From assembly GCF_012847295.1 (NCBI RefSeq), contig NZ_JABBDY010000002.1, forward strand, positions 310,001 through 374,000: a DNA stretch of 64,000 bases. Reading direction: 5' to 3'. Below the pieces are notes generated by a model. The model was not told the DNA's origin and made no database searches. It saw only the letters and a program-made list of their open reading frames with translations. Shown piece after piece: positions 32,882 to 42,914 of the stretch. Every line of letters starts with the position of its first letter. The first letter of the stretch is position 1. Source of the stretch: Microbacterium sp. MF43. Lineage in GTDB: Bacteria; Actinomycetota; Actinomycetes; Actinomycetales; Microbacteriaceae. The position numbers and the translations under genes were made by a program.

Positions 32882-34792
32882 GTGACACACATTCTTCAGA
32901 ACGTCGTCTTCCCGACCGACCGCGATCCCGATCTTCTTCCCCTCTATGTGGACCCCGAGACGTGGTCGGTCATCGACGAGGAGCCGGTGCGCGTCTCCAG
33001 CCGCGCCCAGCTCGGGAACATCCTCGGGCGCACGTCGGCGCGGATCGTCGCCGGGCGGCGCGTGTCCTTCGGCACCTACTTCAACGCCTTCCCCGCCGCC
33101 TACTGGCAGCATTGGACGACCGCGCGCGAGGTCCGCCTCACCGTCCGGACCGTGGGCCCTGCGACCATCCTCGTCTACCGTTCGAACGGCTCCGGTGTGC
33201 GCCAGCGCATCGAGACTCGCGAGGTCGAGGGTGCGGCGGCGACGACCTTCGATCTCGTCCTCGACCAGTACAGCGACGGCGGCTTCATCTGGTTCGACAT
33301 CGTCGCGGACGAGAAGAACGCCTTGTTCGAGGGTGCCGAGTGGACGACGGAACAAGACCCGGCCCGCGAGGGCAAGGCGTCGATCGGCATCACGACCTAC
33401 AACAAGCCGGACTACTGCATCTGGACGCTGATGAATCTCGCCGAGTCCGAGGATGTCCTCGAACTCGTCGACCGGATCTTCCTCATCGATCAGGGCGACC
33501 GGCGAGTCGACGCGCAGGCTGAGTTCGCCGAGGTGTCCGCTTCGCTCGGGGACACCCTGCAGATCGTCACTCAGCCGAATCTCGGCGGCTCGGGAGGCTT
33601 CGCACGTGTCATGGCCGAAAGTCTCGCGCGACCGGAGACGGAGTTCGTCCAGCTCATGGACGACGATGTGCGACTCGAGCCGGAGTCGGTGCGTCGATCC
33701 ATCGTGTTCGCGCGCTACGCGAGCGTACCGACGATCGTCGGTGCGCATATGTTCGACCTCCTCGATCGCCCCAAGCTGCACGCCTGGGCCGAGGTCGTGG
33801 ACGAGGTGCCCTTCATGTGGCGCGCGCTCTACCAGGAGAAGCTCCCCCACGACTTCAGCGTGGCGAACCTCCGCCAGACGCCGATGCTGCACATGCGCCT
33901 GGACGCCGATTACAACGGCTGGTGGATGTGCCTCATCCCCATCGCGGCGATCCGCGAGGTCGGATTGCCCCTTCCCGCCTTCATCAAGTGGGATGACGCC
34001 GAGTACTGTCTCCGCGCCCGGGAAGCGGGTTATCCCACGGTGTCCCTTCCGGGGGTCGCGCTATGGCACGTGTCGTGGGTCGGCAAGGACGACAGCATCG
34101 ACTGGCAGGCCTATTTCCATGCCCGCAACCGCATCGTCGCAGGACTCCTTCACTCGCCCATCTCCGGCGGCGGCACACTTCTCCGCCACAGCCGCCGTAT
34201 GGACCTGAAGCATCTGATGATGATGCAGTACTACCCCGTCGCGCTCCGCCACCGTGCCCTTCGCGACGTCCTGTCCGGCCCCGAGCACATGCGCCGGAAC
34301 CTGGCGACCGCCATGCCCGAGGCGCGCGCGCTCGCTGCAGACTTCCCCGAAACGGTCATTCACAAGGACTCCGGCGTCCCGCTGCGTTCTCGCCGCGGCC
34401 GCGTGGTGTTCAAGCGCCTTTCCGTGCATAAGCTCGACAACCCGACCGGTCTCCGCCTTCGGTGGTTCACACTGAGCACGCTCGTCTCGCATTGGTTCCA
34501 CGCACCGAGACCGGAGAACATCGCCCAGCCCGAGGTCGAGTTCGGCAAGGGTGACGCCCACTGGTGGCGGCTTCCGATGTACGACAGCGCCCTGGTCAGC
34601 GCGGCCGACGGTTCCGGCAAGAACATCTACACACGCGACCGGCGCCAGTTCCGCCGCATGCTTCTCGAAAGCGTCCGGCTTCACCGACGGCTGCGGCAGG
34701 AGTGGCCGAAACTCGCCGCGCGCTACCGCGAATCGGCGCCAGAGCTGACCTCGCTCGAAGCGTGGCGGAGTACCTTCGGGAGCGACCGGTGA
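32882..34792 (+). CDS. GlfT2-like galactofuranosyltransferase
   Basis: The 636-residue protein matches mycobacterial GlfT2 (637 residues) in size and layout. It has an N-terminal beta-sandwich (about 1-160), a GT-A core starting at ASIGITTYNKPDYC (about 166), a metal-binding DDD at 260-262, WDDAEYC (D371, D372), the ALWHVSW histidine (H396), and a helical C-terminal part. GlfT2 polymerises galactofuranose from UDP-Galf on a lipid-linked acceptor at the cytosolic membrane face. Linkage to a GlfT1-like gene (GTGA overlap), glf and Wzm/Wzt supports a galactan role. The GTG start has only a weak ribosome binding site. A TAGGCT at 32827-32832 may be its -10. Confidence 0.9.
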   Translation: MTHILQNVVFPTDRDPDLLPLYVDPETWSVIDEEPVRVSSRAQLGNILGRTSARIVAGRRVSFGTYFNAFPAAYWQHWTTAREVRLTVRTVGPATILVYRSNGSGVRQRIETREVEGAAATTFDLVLDQYSDGGFIWFDIVADEKNALFEGAEWTTEQDPAREGKASIGITTYNKPDYCIWTLMNLAESEDVLELVDRIFLIDQGDRRVDAQAEFAEVSASLGDTLQIVTQPNLGGSGGFARVMAESLARPETEFVQLMDDDVRLEPESVRRSIVFARYASVPTIVGAHMFDLLDRPKLHAWAEVVDEVPFMWRALYQEKLPHDFSVANLRQTPMLHMRLDADYNGWWMCLIPIAAIREVGLPLPAFIKWDDAEYCLRAREAGYPTVSLPGVALWHVSWVGKDDSIDWQAYFHARNRIVAGLLHSPISGGGTLLRHSRRMDLKHLMMMQYYPVALRHRALRDVLSGPEHMRRNLATAMPEARALAADFPETVIHKDSGVPLRSRRGRVVFKRLSVHKLDNPTGLRLRWFTLSTLVSHWFHAPRPENIAQPEVEFGKGDAHWWRLPMYDSALVSAADGSGKNIYTRDRRQFRRMLLESVRLHRRLRQEWPKLAARYRESAPELTSLEAWRSTFGSDR

Positions 34793-35781
34793 CCGCCGCA
34801 TCCGGATCCCCCGGGTTCGACCCCGCGACGGCGACCATCGCGATCGTCACCTACAACCGCTCCGGCCTGCTGACGCGGCTGCTGGAGAGCATCGCCGTGA
34901 TGGACCCGAAGCCCGGGCACGTCGTCGTGATCGACAACGCGTCGTCCGATGACACCGCTGACGTCGTCGAAGGATTCCGAGCTCGGCTGGGTTCCGAGCT
35001 CGTGTACCGCCGGATGGAGACCAACACCGGCGGATCCGGCGGCTTCAGCGAAGGCATGCGCGTCGCGCACGAACTCGGTTCCGAGTGGATCTGGCTCATG
35101 GACGACGACGTCGAGGTTCTCCCCGACGGCCTCGCGAAGATGGGCGCCTGGGCGCCCCGGTTCAAGAGCATCCAGGGCCGTCGCTACGACTACGACGGCA
35201 GCGAGTTCTACTGGCAGTACCGACTGTCGATCCCCTTCGGAATCCCGATCCCCTTCGCCCCCGCCGGTTTCGACGCATCCGGCTATCGCGACATGAATTC
35301 CGGATGCTTCGAGGGCATGTTCATCCACCGCGACATCGTCTCCGAGATCGGCCTGCCCGACCCGCGCTTCTTCATCTACTGGGATGACTCGATCTACGGC
35401 TGGCTCGCCTCCCGCAAGACGGCCGCGGTGATCGTGGACGAGTTCGTGCTGCGCCGGACACGCGAGATCAGGCAGTGGGACATGGGGATCCGTCACCTCA
35501 ACGCGTCGAGCGACGCGTACCGCTACTACATCATGCGCAATCGCGGGTACATGAAGCACTACTTCAAGGCTCACGGCGCGTACCGGCCCGTCCGATTCTG
35601 GCTCGGGTCCGGATTGACGTTCCTCAAAGAGCTCATCCGGCTGGTTTTCGTCGAGCGCAAGATCCGCGGGACGAGCAACCTCTTCCGAGGCATCCGTGAC
35701 GGTCGCAAGATCGCGAAGGACAAGACGTGGTCGCCGATGCCGCCGCTGAAGGCGGCCTCGGAGGGTCAGCCCGCCGTGTAG
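34789..35781 (+). CDS. GlfT1-like GT2 glycosyltransferase
   Basis: This 330-residue GT-A enzyme starts at the GTG overlapping the GlfT2-like stop. It shows IAIVTYNRSGLLTRLLESI, DNASSDDT, TNTGGSGGFSEGM, the metal site WLMDDDVEVLP and IYWDDSIYGWLA. The TGGSGGF and DDD motifs are shared with galactofuranosyltransferases, and size and context fit GlfT1, which adds the first galactofuranose units to the linker. The acceptor here is inferred only. Its 3' end overlaps the converging wzt gene by 16 bases. Confidence 0.85.
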   Translation: MTAASGSPGFDPATATIAIVTYNRSGLLTRLLESIAVMDPKPGHVVVIDNASSDDTADVVEGFRARLGSELVYRRMETNTGGSGGFSEGMRVAHELGSEWIWLMDDDVEVLPDGLAKMGAWAPRFKSIQGRRYDYDGSEFYWQYRLSIPFGIPIPFAPAGFDASGYRDMNSGCFEGMFIHRDIVSEIGLPDPRFFIYWDDSIYGWLASRKTAAVIVDEFVLRRTREIRQWDMGIRHLNASSDAYRYYIMRNRGYMKHYFKAHGAYRPVRFWLGSGLTFLKELIRLVFVERKIRGTSNLFRGIRDGRKIAKDKTWSPMPPLKAASEGQPAV

Positions 35782-36512
35782 TCGGCGTTGTAGCGATCGA
35801 GAACGTCGCCGATCGGTGCGTCCAGCTGCAACCTGCCCTTGTCGAGATACAGACCGCGGGTGCAGAACCGGCGCAGATCGCGCTCGTTGTGACTGACGAA
35901 GAACAGCGTGCGTCCGTCGGCGAGAAGCTCGTCGATACGGCGGTAGCACTTCTCACGGAAGGCCTTGTCGCCGACTGCAAGCACTTCGTCGACGAGCAGG
36001 ATGGGCTCTTCCAACTGGGACACGACAGAGAACGCCAGGCGCACCTTCATTCCGTTGGAGAGGTGTTTGTACGGCGTGTCGATGAACTCCTCGAGCTCGG
36101 CGAAATCGATGATCCCGTCGAAGCGTCGTGACACCTCGGCTCGCGGCATCCCGTGCAGACCCGCCGTCAGGCGCACGTTCTCGCGGACCGTGAGATCCCC
36201 GACGAACCCGCCCGTGATCTCGATCAGCGGCGCGACCCCGCCGTGGACGGCGACGTCGCCCTCGTCGGGCAGGAGCACCCCGGCCACCAGCTTGAGCAGT
36301 GTGCTCTTGCCTTGACCGTTGCGCCCGACCACGCCGATCGACTCTCCGGGCCGGACGGTGAAGGAGACGTCGCGCAGCGCCCAGAACTCCCCCGGCTTGG
36401 AGCGGCGGCTGGAGTCTGCGAAGAGATCCTTGATGCTGCGACGGCCGCGGCGATTGCGGCGGAACCGCACCCCCAGGCCGCGCACGTCGATGGCGTGATC
36501 GGATGCCGGCAT
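35766..36512 (-). CDS. wzt: polysaccharide ABC exporter ATPase (Wzt)
   Basis: The 248-residue nucleotide-binding subunit shows Walker A GRNGQGKST (63-71), the signature HLSNGMKVRLAFS, Walker B PILLVDEVLAVGD and the switch FVSHNERDL. It lacks the C-terminal carbohydrate-binding domain of Gram-negative O9a-type Wzt, as in mycobacterial RfbE, so export should not depend on a terminal chain modification. Its ATG overlaps the wzm stop by one base. It partners Wzm to flip the finished lipid-linked glycan. Confidence 0.94.
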   Translation of the reverse strand: MPASDHAIDVRGLGVRFRRNRRGRRSIKDLFADSSRRSKPGEFWALRDVSFTVRPGESIGVVGRNGQGKSTLLKLVAGVLLPDEGDVAVHGGVAPLIEITGGFVGDLTVRENVRLTAGLHGMPRAEVSRRFDGIIDFAELEEFIDTPYKHLSNGMKVRLAFSVVSQLEEPILLVDEVLAVGDKAFREKCYRRIDELLADGRTLFFVSHNERDLRRFCTRGLYLDKGRLQLDAPIGDVLDRYNADYTAG

Positions 36513-37318
36513 CACAGCTCCTTCAGCAGCGGGCGCTCGAGACGGCGGAACACGTACAGGCCGAGGGCGAGGAAGCCGAAGCTCATGACCGCGCCGATGC
36601 CGACGACCCACGGATCCCACTCCTCGGCGAAGAAGCCGACGCGATAGAGCGCGAAGATGCCGGACAGAGGGTTGAACGCGGCGAGGGTCTCGAAGATGCC
36701 GGGAAGGTCGGACACGCCGTAGATGATGGGCGAGGCATAGAACAACGCCCGCAGGATCAGCTTGGTCGTCCGCTCGAGGTCCGTCCAGATCACGCAGAGC
36801 GGCGCGACGAGGAGACCCAGTCCGACCAGGAGAACGGTCTGCAGCAGCACGGCGACCGGGAACAGCAACAGACCCCAGTTGAGCTGCACGGGGGTGTCTC
36901 CGAACGCCGCGATCACGACGAACAGAGCCAGCACCGGGAGCGAGCAGAGGAACTCGATGCCCTTCGAGAGAACGATGCGATTCACCCAGATCGAGCGGGG
37001 GATCGCCGTGGAGCGCACCAGGCGCGCGTCCTTGTTGAACGCGCGGGTGAAGTCCGAGACGGACGCGTTGAACCACACCCAGGGCAGCAGCGCCGTGATG
37101 AGGAAGACGATGTACGGGTCGTGACCCACAGACCTCTGGAACACCTGGGTGAAGACGAACCAGTAGATCGCGCTCATCACGAGCGGATCGAGGATCGACC
37201 ACAGGTACCCCAGCGCGCTCGTCGAGTAGCGCACCTTGAGATCGCGGGCCGAGAGCAGCCACAGCGAGTGCGCGTACCGCCTCGGCGATCCGGGCGCGCC
37301 GACAGCTGCGGTGGTCAC
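36512..37318 (-). CDS. wzm: polysaccharide ABC exporter permease (Wzm)
   Basis: This 268-residue ABC-2 type permease has six membrane helices and the family start SLWLLSARDLKVRYSTSALGYLWSILDPL, which includes the gate helix region. The C-terminal helices carry ASPIIYGVSDLP and the NPLSG motif. With Wzt it forms the exporter for the rhamnose/galactofuranose polymer suggested by neighbouring genes. The GTG start has no ribosome binding site but lies six bases after TAGACT, so the wzm-wzt mRNA is probably leaderless. Confidence 0.93.
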   Translation of the reverse strand: MTTAAVGAPGSPRRYAHSLWLLSARDLKVRYSTSALGYLWSILDPLVMSAIYWFVFTQVFQRSVGHDPYIVFLITALLPWVWFNASVSDFTRAFNKDARLVRSTAIPRSIWVNRIVLSKGIEFLCSLPVLALFVVIAAFGDTPVQLNWGLLLFPVAVLLQTVLLVGLGLLVAPLCVIWTDLERTTKLILRALFYASPIIYGVSDLPGIFETLAAFNPLSGIFALYRVGFFAEEWDPWVVGIGAVMSFGFLALGLYVFRRLERPLLKEL

Positions 37319-37324
37319 GATGCG

Positions 37325-37330
37325 AGTCTA
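37325..37330 (-). promoter_or_regulatory. -10 element (TAGACT) of wzm-wzt
   Basis: TAGACT on the minus strand lies six bases before the wzm GTG, in the 23-base gap after glf. It suggests that wzm-wzt has its own leaderless promoter rather than depending only on read-through from glf. Confidence 0.5.
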
Positions 37331-37341
37331 GATGCCCGCGC

Positions 37342-38808
<1,467 letters not shown>

Positions 38809-40035
38809 ATGCGCGCCCGCATCCTCTCCATCGTCCTGCCCGTCATCCTGATCGTCGGCGCGAGCATCGTCTCCGCCGCACCCGCGCAAGCCGCCACCGG
38901 CGACGCTGCCTCCGTGTTCACACAGACGAATGCACAACGAACGAAGGCCGGCCTGCGGCCGCTCATCTCCGATCCGGCTCTCGACAGAGCCGCCCAGGCA
39001 TGGGCTCAGCAGCTCGCGAGCACCTGCACTTTCGCGCACAGCACGTCGGCGTGGCGGACGGGGCGGGTAGCCAGCTCTGGCTGGTCGGCCACGGGCGAGA
39101 ACATCGCCGCCGGTTACGCGGCGAACGCTGTGGTGTCGGCGTGGATGGCATCATCCGGGCACCGCGCCAACATCCTGAACTCGCGATACACCGGCGTAGG
39201 CATCGGCTTCGCGAAGGGAACGTGCTACTCGTCGTACTGGGTGCAGATCTTCGGGCTCAGCAAGACGGCGACGACTGCCGGGGCGGGTGACCTGAACGGT
39301 GATCTCGCCGGTGATGTCGTAGCCACCGACTCGGACGGCCAGCTCGTCGTGTACCGGGGCAGCGGCTCTGCAGGGTGGAAGGGCACGGCGGTCGCCGGCA
39401 CAGGATGGCAACCGGATGACAAGCTCGTCACGCTCGGTGACTTCAGCGGGGACGGGATCGCCGACGTCGGCCGGATTCGAGCGGACGGGACGCTGGAGCT
39501 CCTGCGTGGAACCGGCGGTGGCGGCTTCGCCACTCCGACCGCTATCGGGAGCGGGTGGTCAGCCTTCAGCAAGGTCATCGGCGGAATGGACTTCAATGGT
39601 GACCGTCGGACCGATGTGCTGGCCGTGAAGCCATCGGGTGCGCTGATGCTCTATCGGGGATCCGGTTCGGGCTGGTGGTCGGGCGGTCCGACGCAGATCG
39701 GAAACGGCTGGCACGTCATGACGTCGATCATGTACGGCGGCGACTTCGACGGCGACACCCACGGGGACCTCATCGCGAGGCGCAGCGACGGCACGCTCTG
39801 GCTCTACCGCACGACCGGGGGCGGGGCGTGGAATGGGACGAAGCAAATCGGCAATGGCTGGAACGTCATGACGTCGGTCTTCTCGCCGGGAGACTTCGAC
39901 GGAAACGGCAAGCCGGACGTCCTCGCGCGCAAGAGCGACGGCTCCCTCCTCCTCTACCGCGGGAACGGCAAGGGCGGATGGGGCACCATCTCAGTGGTAG
40001 GCAATGGCTGGAACGTCATGACCCAGATCGGCTGA
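38809..40035 (+). CDS. secreted CAP-domain protein with five FG-GAP repeats
   Basis: The 408-residue protein has a signal peptide (hydrophobic residues about 5-26, cleavage near APAQA-ATG). A bacterial CAP/SCP domain (about 32-150) follows, with GENIAAGY, SSGHRANIL and two cysteines (STCTF, GTCYSS). Five FG-GAP/VCBS-like repeats, each with a D-x-N/D-G-D calcium-type loop, come next (GDLNGDLAGD, GDFSGDGIAD, MDFNGDRRTD, GDFDGDTHGD, GDFDGNGKPD). ATG has AAAGGAGG upstream. It is presumably secreted and may bind wall glycan through the repeats; no enzymatic role is proven for bacterial CAP domains. Confidence 0.92.
   Translation: MRARILSIVLPVILIVGASIVSAAPAQAATGDAASVFTQTNAQRTKAGLRPLISDPALDRAAQAWAQQLASTCTFAHSTSAWRTGRVASSGWSATGENIAAGYAANAVVSAWMASSGHRANILNSRYTGVGIGFAKGTCYSSYWVQIFGLSKTATTAGAGDLNGDLAGDVVATDSDGQLVVYRGSGSAGWKGTAVAGTGWQPDDKLVTLGDFSGDGIADVGRIRADGTLELLRGTGGGGFATPTAIGSGWSAFSKVIGGMDFNGDRRTDVLAVKPSGALMLYRGSGSGWWSGGPTQIGNGWHVMTSIMYGGDFDGDTHGDLIARRSDGTLWLYRTTGGGAWNGTKQIGNGWNVMTSVFSPGDFDGNGKPDVLARKSDGSLLLYRGNGKGGWGTISVVGNGWNVMTQIG
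39700..40022 (+). repeat. 150-bp period coding repeats in the CAP gene
   Basis: A block reading ATCGGNAANGGCTGGNACGT and on into CATGAC recurs at about 39700, 39850 and 40000, exactly 150 bases (50 codons) apart. The last two copies are identical over at least 23 bases from GGCAATGG (39850-39872 and 40000-40022). Such near-identity at DNA level points to recent repeat duplication. Confidence 0.8.
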
Positions 40036-40054
40036 GTAGCGCGCCTCTGTCAAG

Positions 40055-40507
40055 ATGGACGTGATGTCCATCAGCCCGCGTTCGTCGCGACCACCTCTCG
40101 TTCGACGACTTTGGTCGCGCAGCGCCGTCCGATACCTCGTGATGGGTGGCGTCGCGTTCGCGGCCGACTTCGCGCTCCTCTGGCTGCTCCACGAGGTGCT
40201 TGGCCTGAATGTGGCGATCGCGGCTCCCATCGGCTTCGTCGCGTCCTTCGCCGTGACCTACACATTGCAGCGCACTGTGGCGTTCGCTTCGGACGCGCGC
40301 GTAGTTCCCAGCGTCGCGCGCTACACCGCGCTGGTGGTCGCCAACACGGTGGCGACGGGGGTCATCGTGTGGGGGATCGATACGGCCGGTGGCGGGTGGG
40401 TGCTGGGAAAGATCGTCGCGGTCGCCGCCACGACGGTATGGAACTACTTCGCATATCGTTACTGGGTGTTCGCCCGCTCGCCGAAGGATGGTCCCGTCGA
40501 TGTATAA
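40055..40507 (+). CDS. GtrA family membrane protein
   Basis: This 150-residue protein with four membrane helices has the GtrA pattern (AVRYLVMGGVAFAADFALLWLLHEV, NYFAYRYWVFA). GtrA proteins are thought to flip polyprenyl-phosphate sugars, working with a GT2 enzyme that loads the sugar, and the very next gene, overlapping by 8 bases, is such a GT2. Two ATG codons (40055 and 40064) are possible; neither has a good ribosome binding site. Confidence 0.9.
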   Translation: MDVMSISPRSSRPPLVRRLWSRSAVRYLVMGGVAFAADFALLWLLHEVLGLNVAIAAPIGFVASFAVTYTLQRTVAFASDARVVPSVARYTALVVANTVATGVIVWGIDTAGGGWVLGKIVAVAATTVWNYFAYRYWVFARSPKDGPVDV

Positions 40508-41474
40508 GGACGCGATCATCGCCGCCGTCGTGCCGGCGTACAAAGAGGAGAAGATGATCGCGCGGGTCATCGAAACCATGCCCGCCTTCGTGGACCACGT
40601 GGTGATCGTGGACGACTGCAGTCCCGACGGCACCAGTGACGTGGTCACGTCCCTCGCCGACCCGCGCGTGACGCTGATCCGGCACGAGGTCAATCAGGGT
40701 GTCGGCGGTGCGATCATCACCGCGCACCGGGCCGCCATGGCGCTGGGCGCGGACGTCAACGTGGTCATGGCGGGCGACGCGCAGATGGACCCCGCGTATC
40801 TCCCCGATCTGCTCGACCGCGTCACCGATGACGGATACGGCTTCGCCAAGGCGAACCGCTTCTATGCCCCGGAGTCGTTCCACGGTATGCCGGGATACCG
40901 GGTCTTCGGCAACATCGCGCTGTCATTCCTGACCAAGCTGGCGTCGGGGTACTGGAACCTCTTCGACCCGCAGAACGGCTACACGGCAGTCCGCACCGAG
41001 GTCCTGCGCCGAGTGCCGCTGGACCGCGTCGCCAAACGGTACAGCTTCGAGAACGACCTGCTCATCCACCTCAACATCCTGCAAGTGCCCGCCGTCGACG
41101 TCCCGATCCCCGCGGTCTACGGCGACGAGGTGTCGAGCATCCGGTTGAGCAGGGTGGTCCCCGAACTGATCGGGCGCCTCACCCGCGGGTTCTGGACCCG
41201 CGTGTGGTACCGCTACGTCCTGTGGTCGTTCTCGCCCATCGCGCTCTTGGGCTTCCTCGGACTCGGGCTGTTCGTCTTCGGACTGGCGGTCAGCATCTGG
41301 ATGGTCTTCCAGATCGCCGCCTCGGTCGTGGCGACCGCCGCCACCGTGATGCTCGCCGCTCTTCCGCTGATGATCGGGACGCAGCTCCTCATCAGCGCGC
41401 TCCAACTGGACATTCAGGCGACGCCGTCGACTCCCACGTACCCCGCGTTCCGCGAGCGCGATGCCGCGTCGTGA
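40500..41474 (+). CDS. polyprenyl-phosphate-type GT2 glycosyltransferase
   Basis: The 324-residue protein has a GT-A domain (AAVVPAYKEEKMIARVIETMP, VDDCSPDGT, NQGVGGAIITAHRAA, the D-x-D like VVMAGDAQMDP, DPQNGYTAVR) and two C-terminal membrane helices (about 240-300). This layout fits dolichol/undecaprenyl-phosphate sugar synthases of the DPM1/GtrB group. With GtrA it should form a loaded-lipid and flipping pair that donates single sugars outside the cell. The ATG overlaps the gtrA end. The stop faces the converging UDP-sugar dehydrogenase gene. Confidence 0.9.
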   Translation: MYKDAIIAAVVPAYKEEKMIARVIETMPAFVDHVVIVDDCSPDGTSDVVTSLADPRVTLIRHEVNQGVGGAIITAHRAAMALGADVNVVMAGDAQMDPAYLPDLLDRVTDDGYGFAKANRFYAPESFHGMPGYRVFGNIALSFLTKLASGYWNLFDPQNGYTAVRTEVLRRVPLDRVAKRYSFENDLLIHLNILQVPAVDVPIPAVYGDEVSSIRLSRVVPELIGRLTRGFWTRVWYRYVLWSFSPIALLGFLGLGLFVFGLAVSIWMVFQIAASVVATAATVMLAALPLMIGTQLLISALQLDIQATPSTPTYPAFRERDAAS

Positions 41475-41544
41475 CAACCATCGCGCGTGGCCGAACGGCG
41501 ACGCCGGGTCGTAACGACCCCTCCGGATTGGGCGCGGTCGCTCG

Positions 41545-42837
41545 TCAGCCCGCGCCGACGACGATCCGAGGGGTGCCCGCCCAGGCTGCCGCATCCGTCG
41601 CGTTTCGGCCGTCGACCATGAGCCGGATGCCGGGAAGCTCCGATGGGGTCAGCGAGCGGTAGTCGGCGTGATCGGTCTGCAGGATCGCCAGGTCGACGTC
41701 ATCGCCCAGCGCGAACGGCTCGAATCCGAGCGCGCGGAGCTCGTCGTCGGAATACAGCGGATCGTGCACCCGAACCTCGGCGCCACGCGCCTTGAGCGCC
41801 GCGACTGTGGGGAAGACCCCCGAGAAGGCGGTCTCCTTGACGCTCCCGCGGTAAGCGGCCCCCAGAACCACGGCACGCGTGCCCTCCAGCGAGCCGAGAA
41901 TGCCCGCCGCCTGCGCGACCATCCGCTCCGGCATCGAGGCGTTCAGGACGCGCGCGGTGCGGACGATGTCGGCGTCGGGGTCGGTCGAGAGGTAGAGGCG
42001 GGGATAGACGGGGATGCAGTGACCGCCGACGGCGATGCCGGGGCGGTGGATGTGGCTGTAGGGCTGCGAGTTGCAGGCCTCGATGACCTGATAGACGTCG
42101 ATGCCGTGGTCGGCGGCGAACAGCGCGAACTGGTTGGCCAAGCCGATGTTCACGTCGCGGTAGGTGGTCTCGGCGAGCTTCGCCATCTCAGCGGCCTCGG
42201 CCGACCCGAGGTCCCAGACACCGTTCTCGCGCGGCAGATCGTCACGCGCGTCGAACTGGAGCACGGCCTCGTAGAACTCCCGAGCGCGCTCGGCGCCGGC
42301 GGTGGAGAGTCCGCCGACGAGCTTGGGATACTTGCGCAGGTCCGCGAACACGCGACCGGTCAGAACCCGCTCGGGCGAGAAGACGAGGTGGAAGTCTGTG
42401 CCTTCGGTGAGACCCGAGCCCGCCTCGAGCATCGGCTTCCAGCGACCGCGGGTGGTACCGACCGGCAGGGTCGTCTCGTACGAGACCAGGGTGCCGGGGG
42501 TCAGGTGCTCGGCGAGCGACCGGGTCGCGGCATCCATCCAGGCGAAGTCGGGCTCCCACGTGGTGTCGTTCACGAACAGCGGCACCACGAGCACCACGGC
42601 GTCGGCGCCGGGAATCGCCTCGGCGTAGTCGGTCGTCGCGCGCAGTCGCCCCGTCGGGACCAGGCTGGAGAGCTTCTCCTGAAGGTGCGCCTCGCCGGGG
42701 AACGGCTCCACGCCGGAGTTCACGGCGTCGACCGTCCTCTGACTGACGTCGACACCGATCACGTCGTGACCGGAGTCGGCGAACTGGACGGCGAGAGGAA
42801 GGCCGATCTTTCCGAGGGCCACGACGGCGATACGCAT
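41545..42837 (-). CDS. UDP-N-acetylhexosamine 6-dehydrogenase (WbpA/WecC type)
   Basis: This 430-residue nucleotide-sugar dehydrogenase oxidises C6 of a UDP-N-acetylhexosamine to the uronic acid, using two NAD. It has an N-terminal Rossmann domain (VVALGKIGLPLA, where the first glycine of the usual GxG is alanine), a central domain with SPERVLTGRV and TYRDVNIGLANQFA, and the catalytic cysteine in GGHCIPVYP. The C-terminal UDP-binding domain carries LGAAYRGSVKETAFSG. It could serve WecB-WecC type UDP-ManNAcA or the WbpA step of UDP-GlcNAc(3NAc)A synthesis; genes for the second route are in the window. A TAGACT and a GGAGG both precede the ATG. Confidence 0.9.
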   Translation of the reverse strand: MRIAVVALGKIGLPLAVQFADSGHDVIGVDVSQRTVDAVNSGVEPFPGEAHLQEKLSSLVPTGRLRATTDYAEAIPGADAVVLVVPLFVNDTTWEPDFAWMDAATRSLAEHLTPGTLVSYETTLPVGTTRGRWKPMLEAGSGLTEGTDFHLVFSPERVLTGRVFADLRKYPKLVGGLSTAGAERAREFYEAVLQFDARDDLPRENGVWDLGSAEAAEMAKLAETTYRDVNIGLANQFALFAADHGIDVYQVIEACNSQPYSHIHRPGIAVGGHCIPVYPRLYLSTDPDADIVRTARVLNASMPERMVAQAAGILGSLEGTRAVVLGAAYRGSVKETAFSGVFPTVAALKARGAEVRVHDPLYSDDELRALGFEPFALGDDVDLAILQTDHADYRSLTPSELPGIRLMVDGRNATDAAAWAGTPRIVVGAG

Positions 42838-42844
42838 GACCTCC

Positions 42845-42850
42845 AGTCTA
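42845..42850 (-). promoter_or_regulatory. -10 element (TAGACT) of the UDP-sugar dehydrogenase
   Basis: TAGACT on the minus strand ends seven bases before the ATG at 42837. GGAGG lies in the gap but would be at the very 5' end of the transcript or upstream of it. Confidence 0.45.
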
Positions 42851-42900
42851 TGGGGCCTCGCGCGCGGTCAGTTCAGGCCGGGCGCGCGAGCGTGACGTGT

Positions 42901-42906
42901 TAGCGT
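42901..42906 (+). promoter_or_regulatory. -10 element (TAGCGT) before the 42915 gene
   Basis: TAGCGT ends eight bases before the ATG at 42915, without a Shine-Dalgarno sequence, again as expected for a leaderless mRNA. It is divergent from the promoter at 42845-42850. Confidence 0.4.
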
Positions 42907-42914
42907 GAGTCGCC

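Noticed and set aside
41506-41520. GGGTCG-TAA-CGACCC as a terminator between the converging GT2 and dehydrogenase genes
   Set aside because: The stem is only 6 bp with a 3-base loop and no T-run; it is too weak to call.
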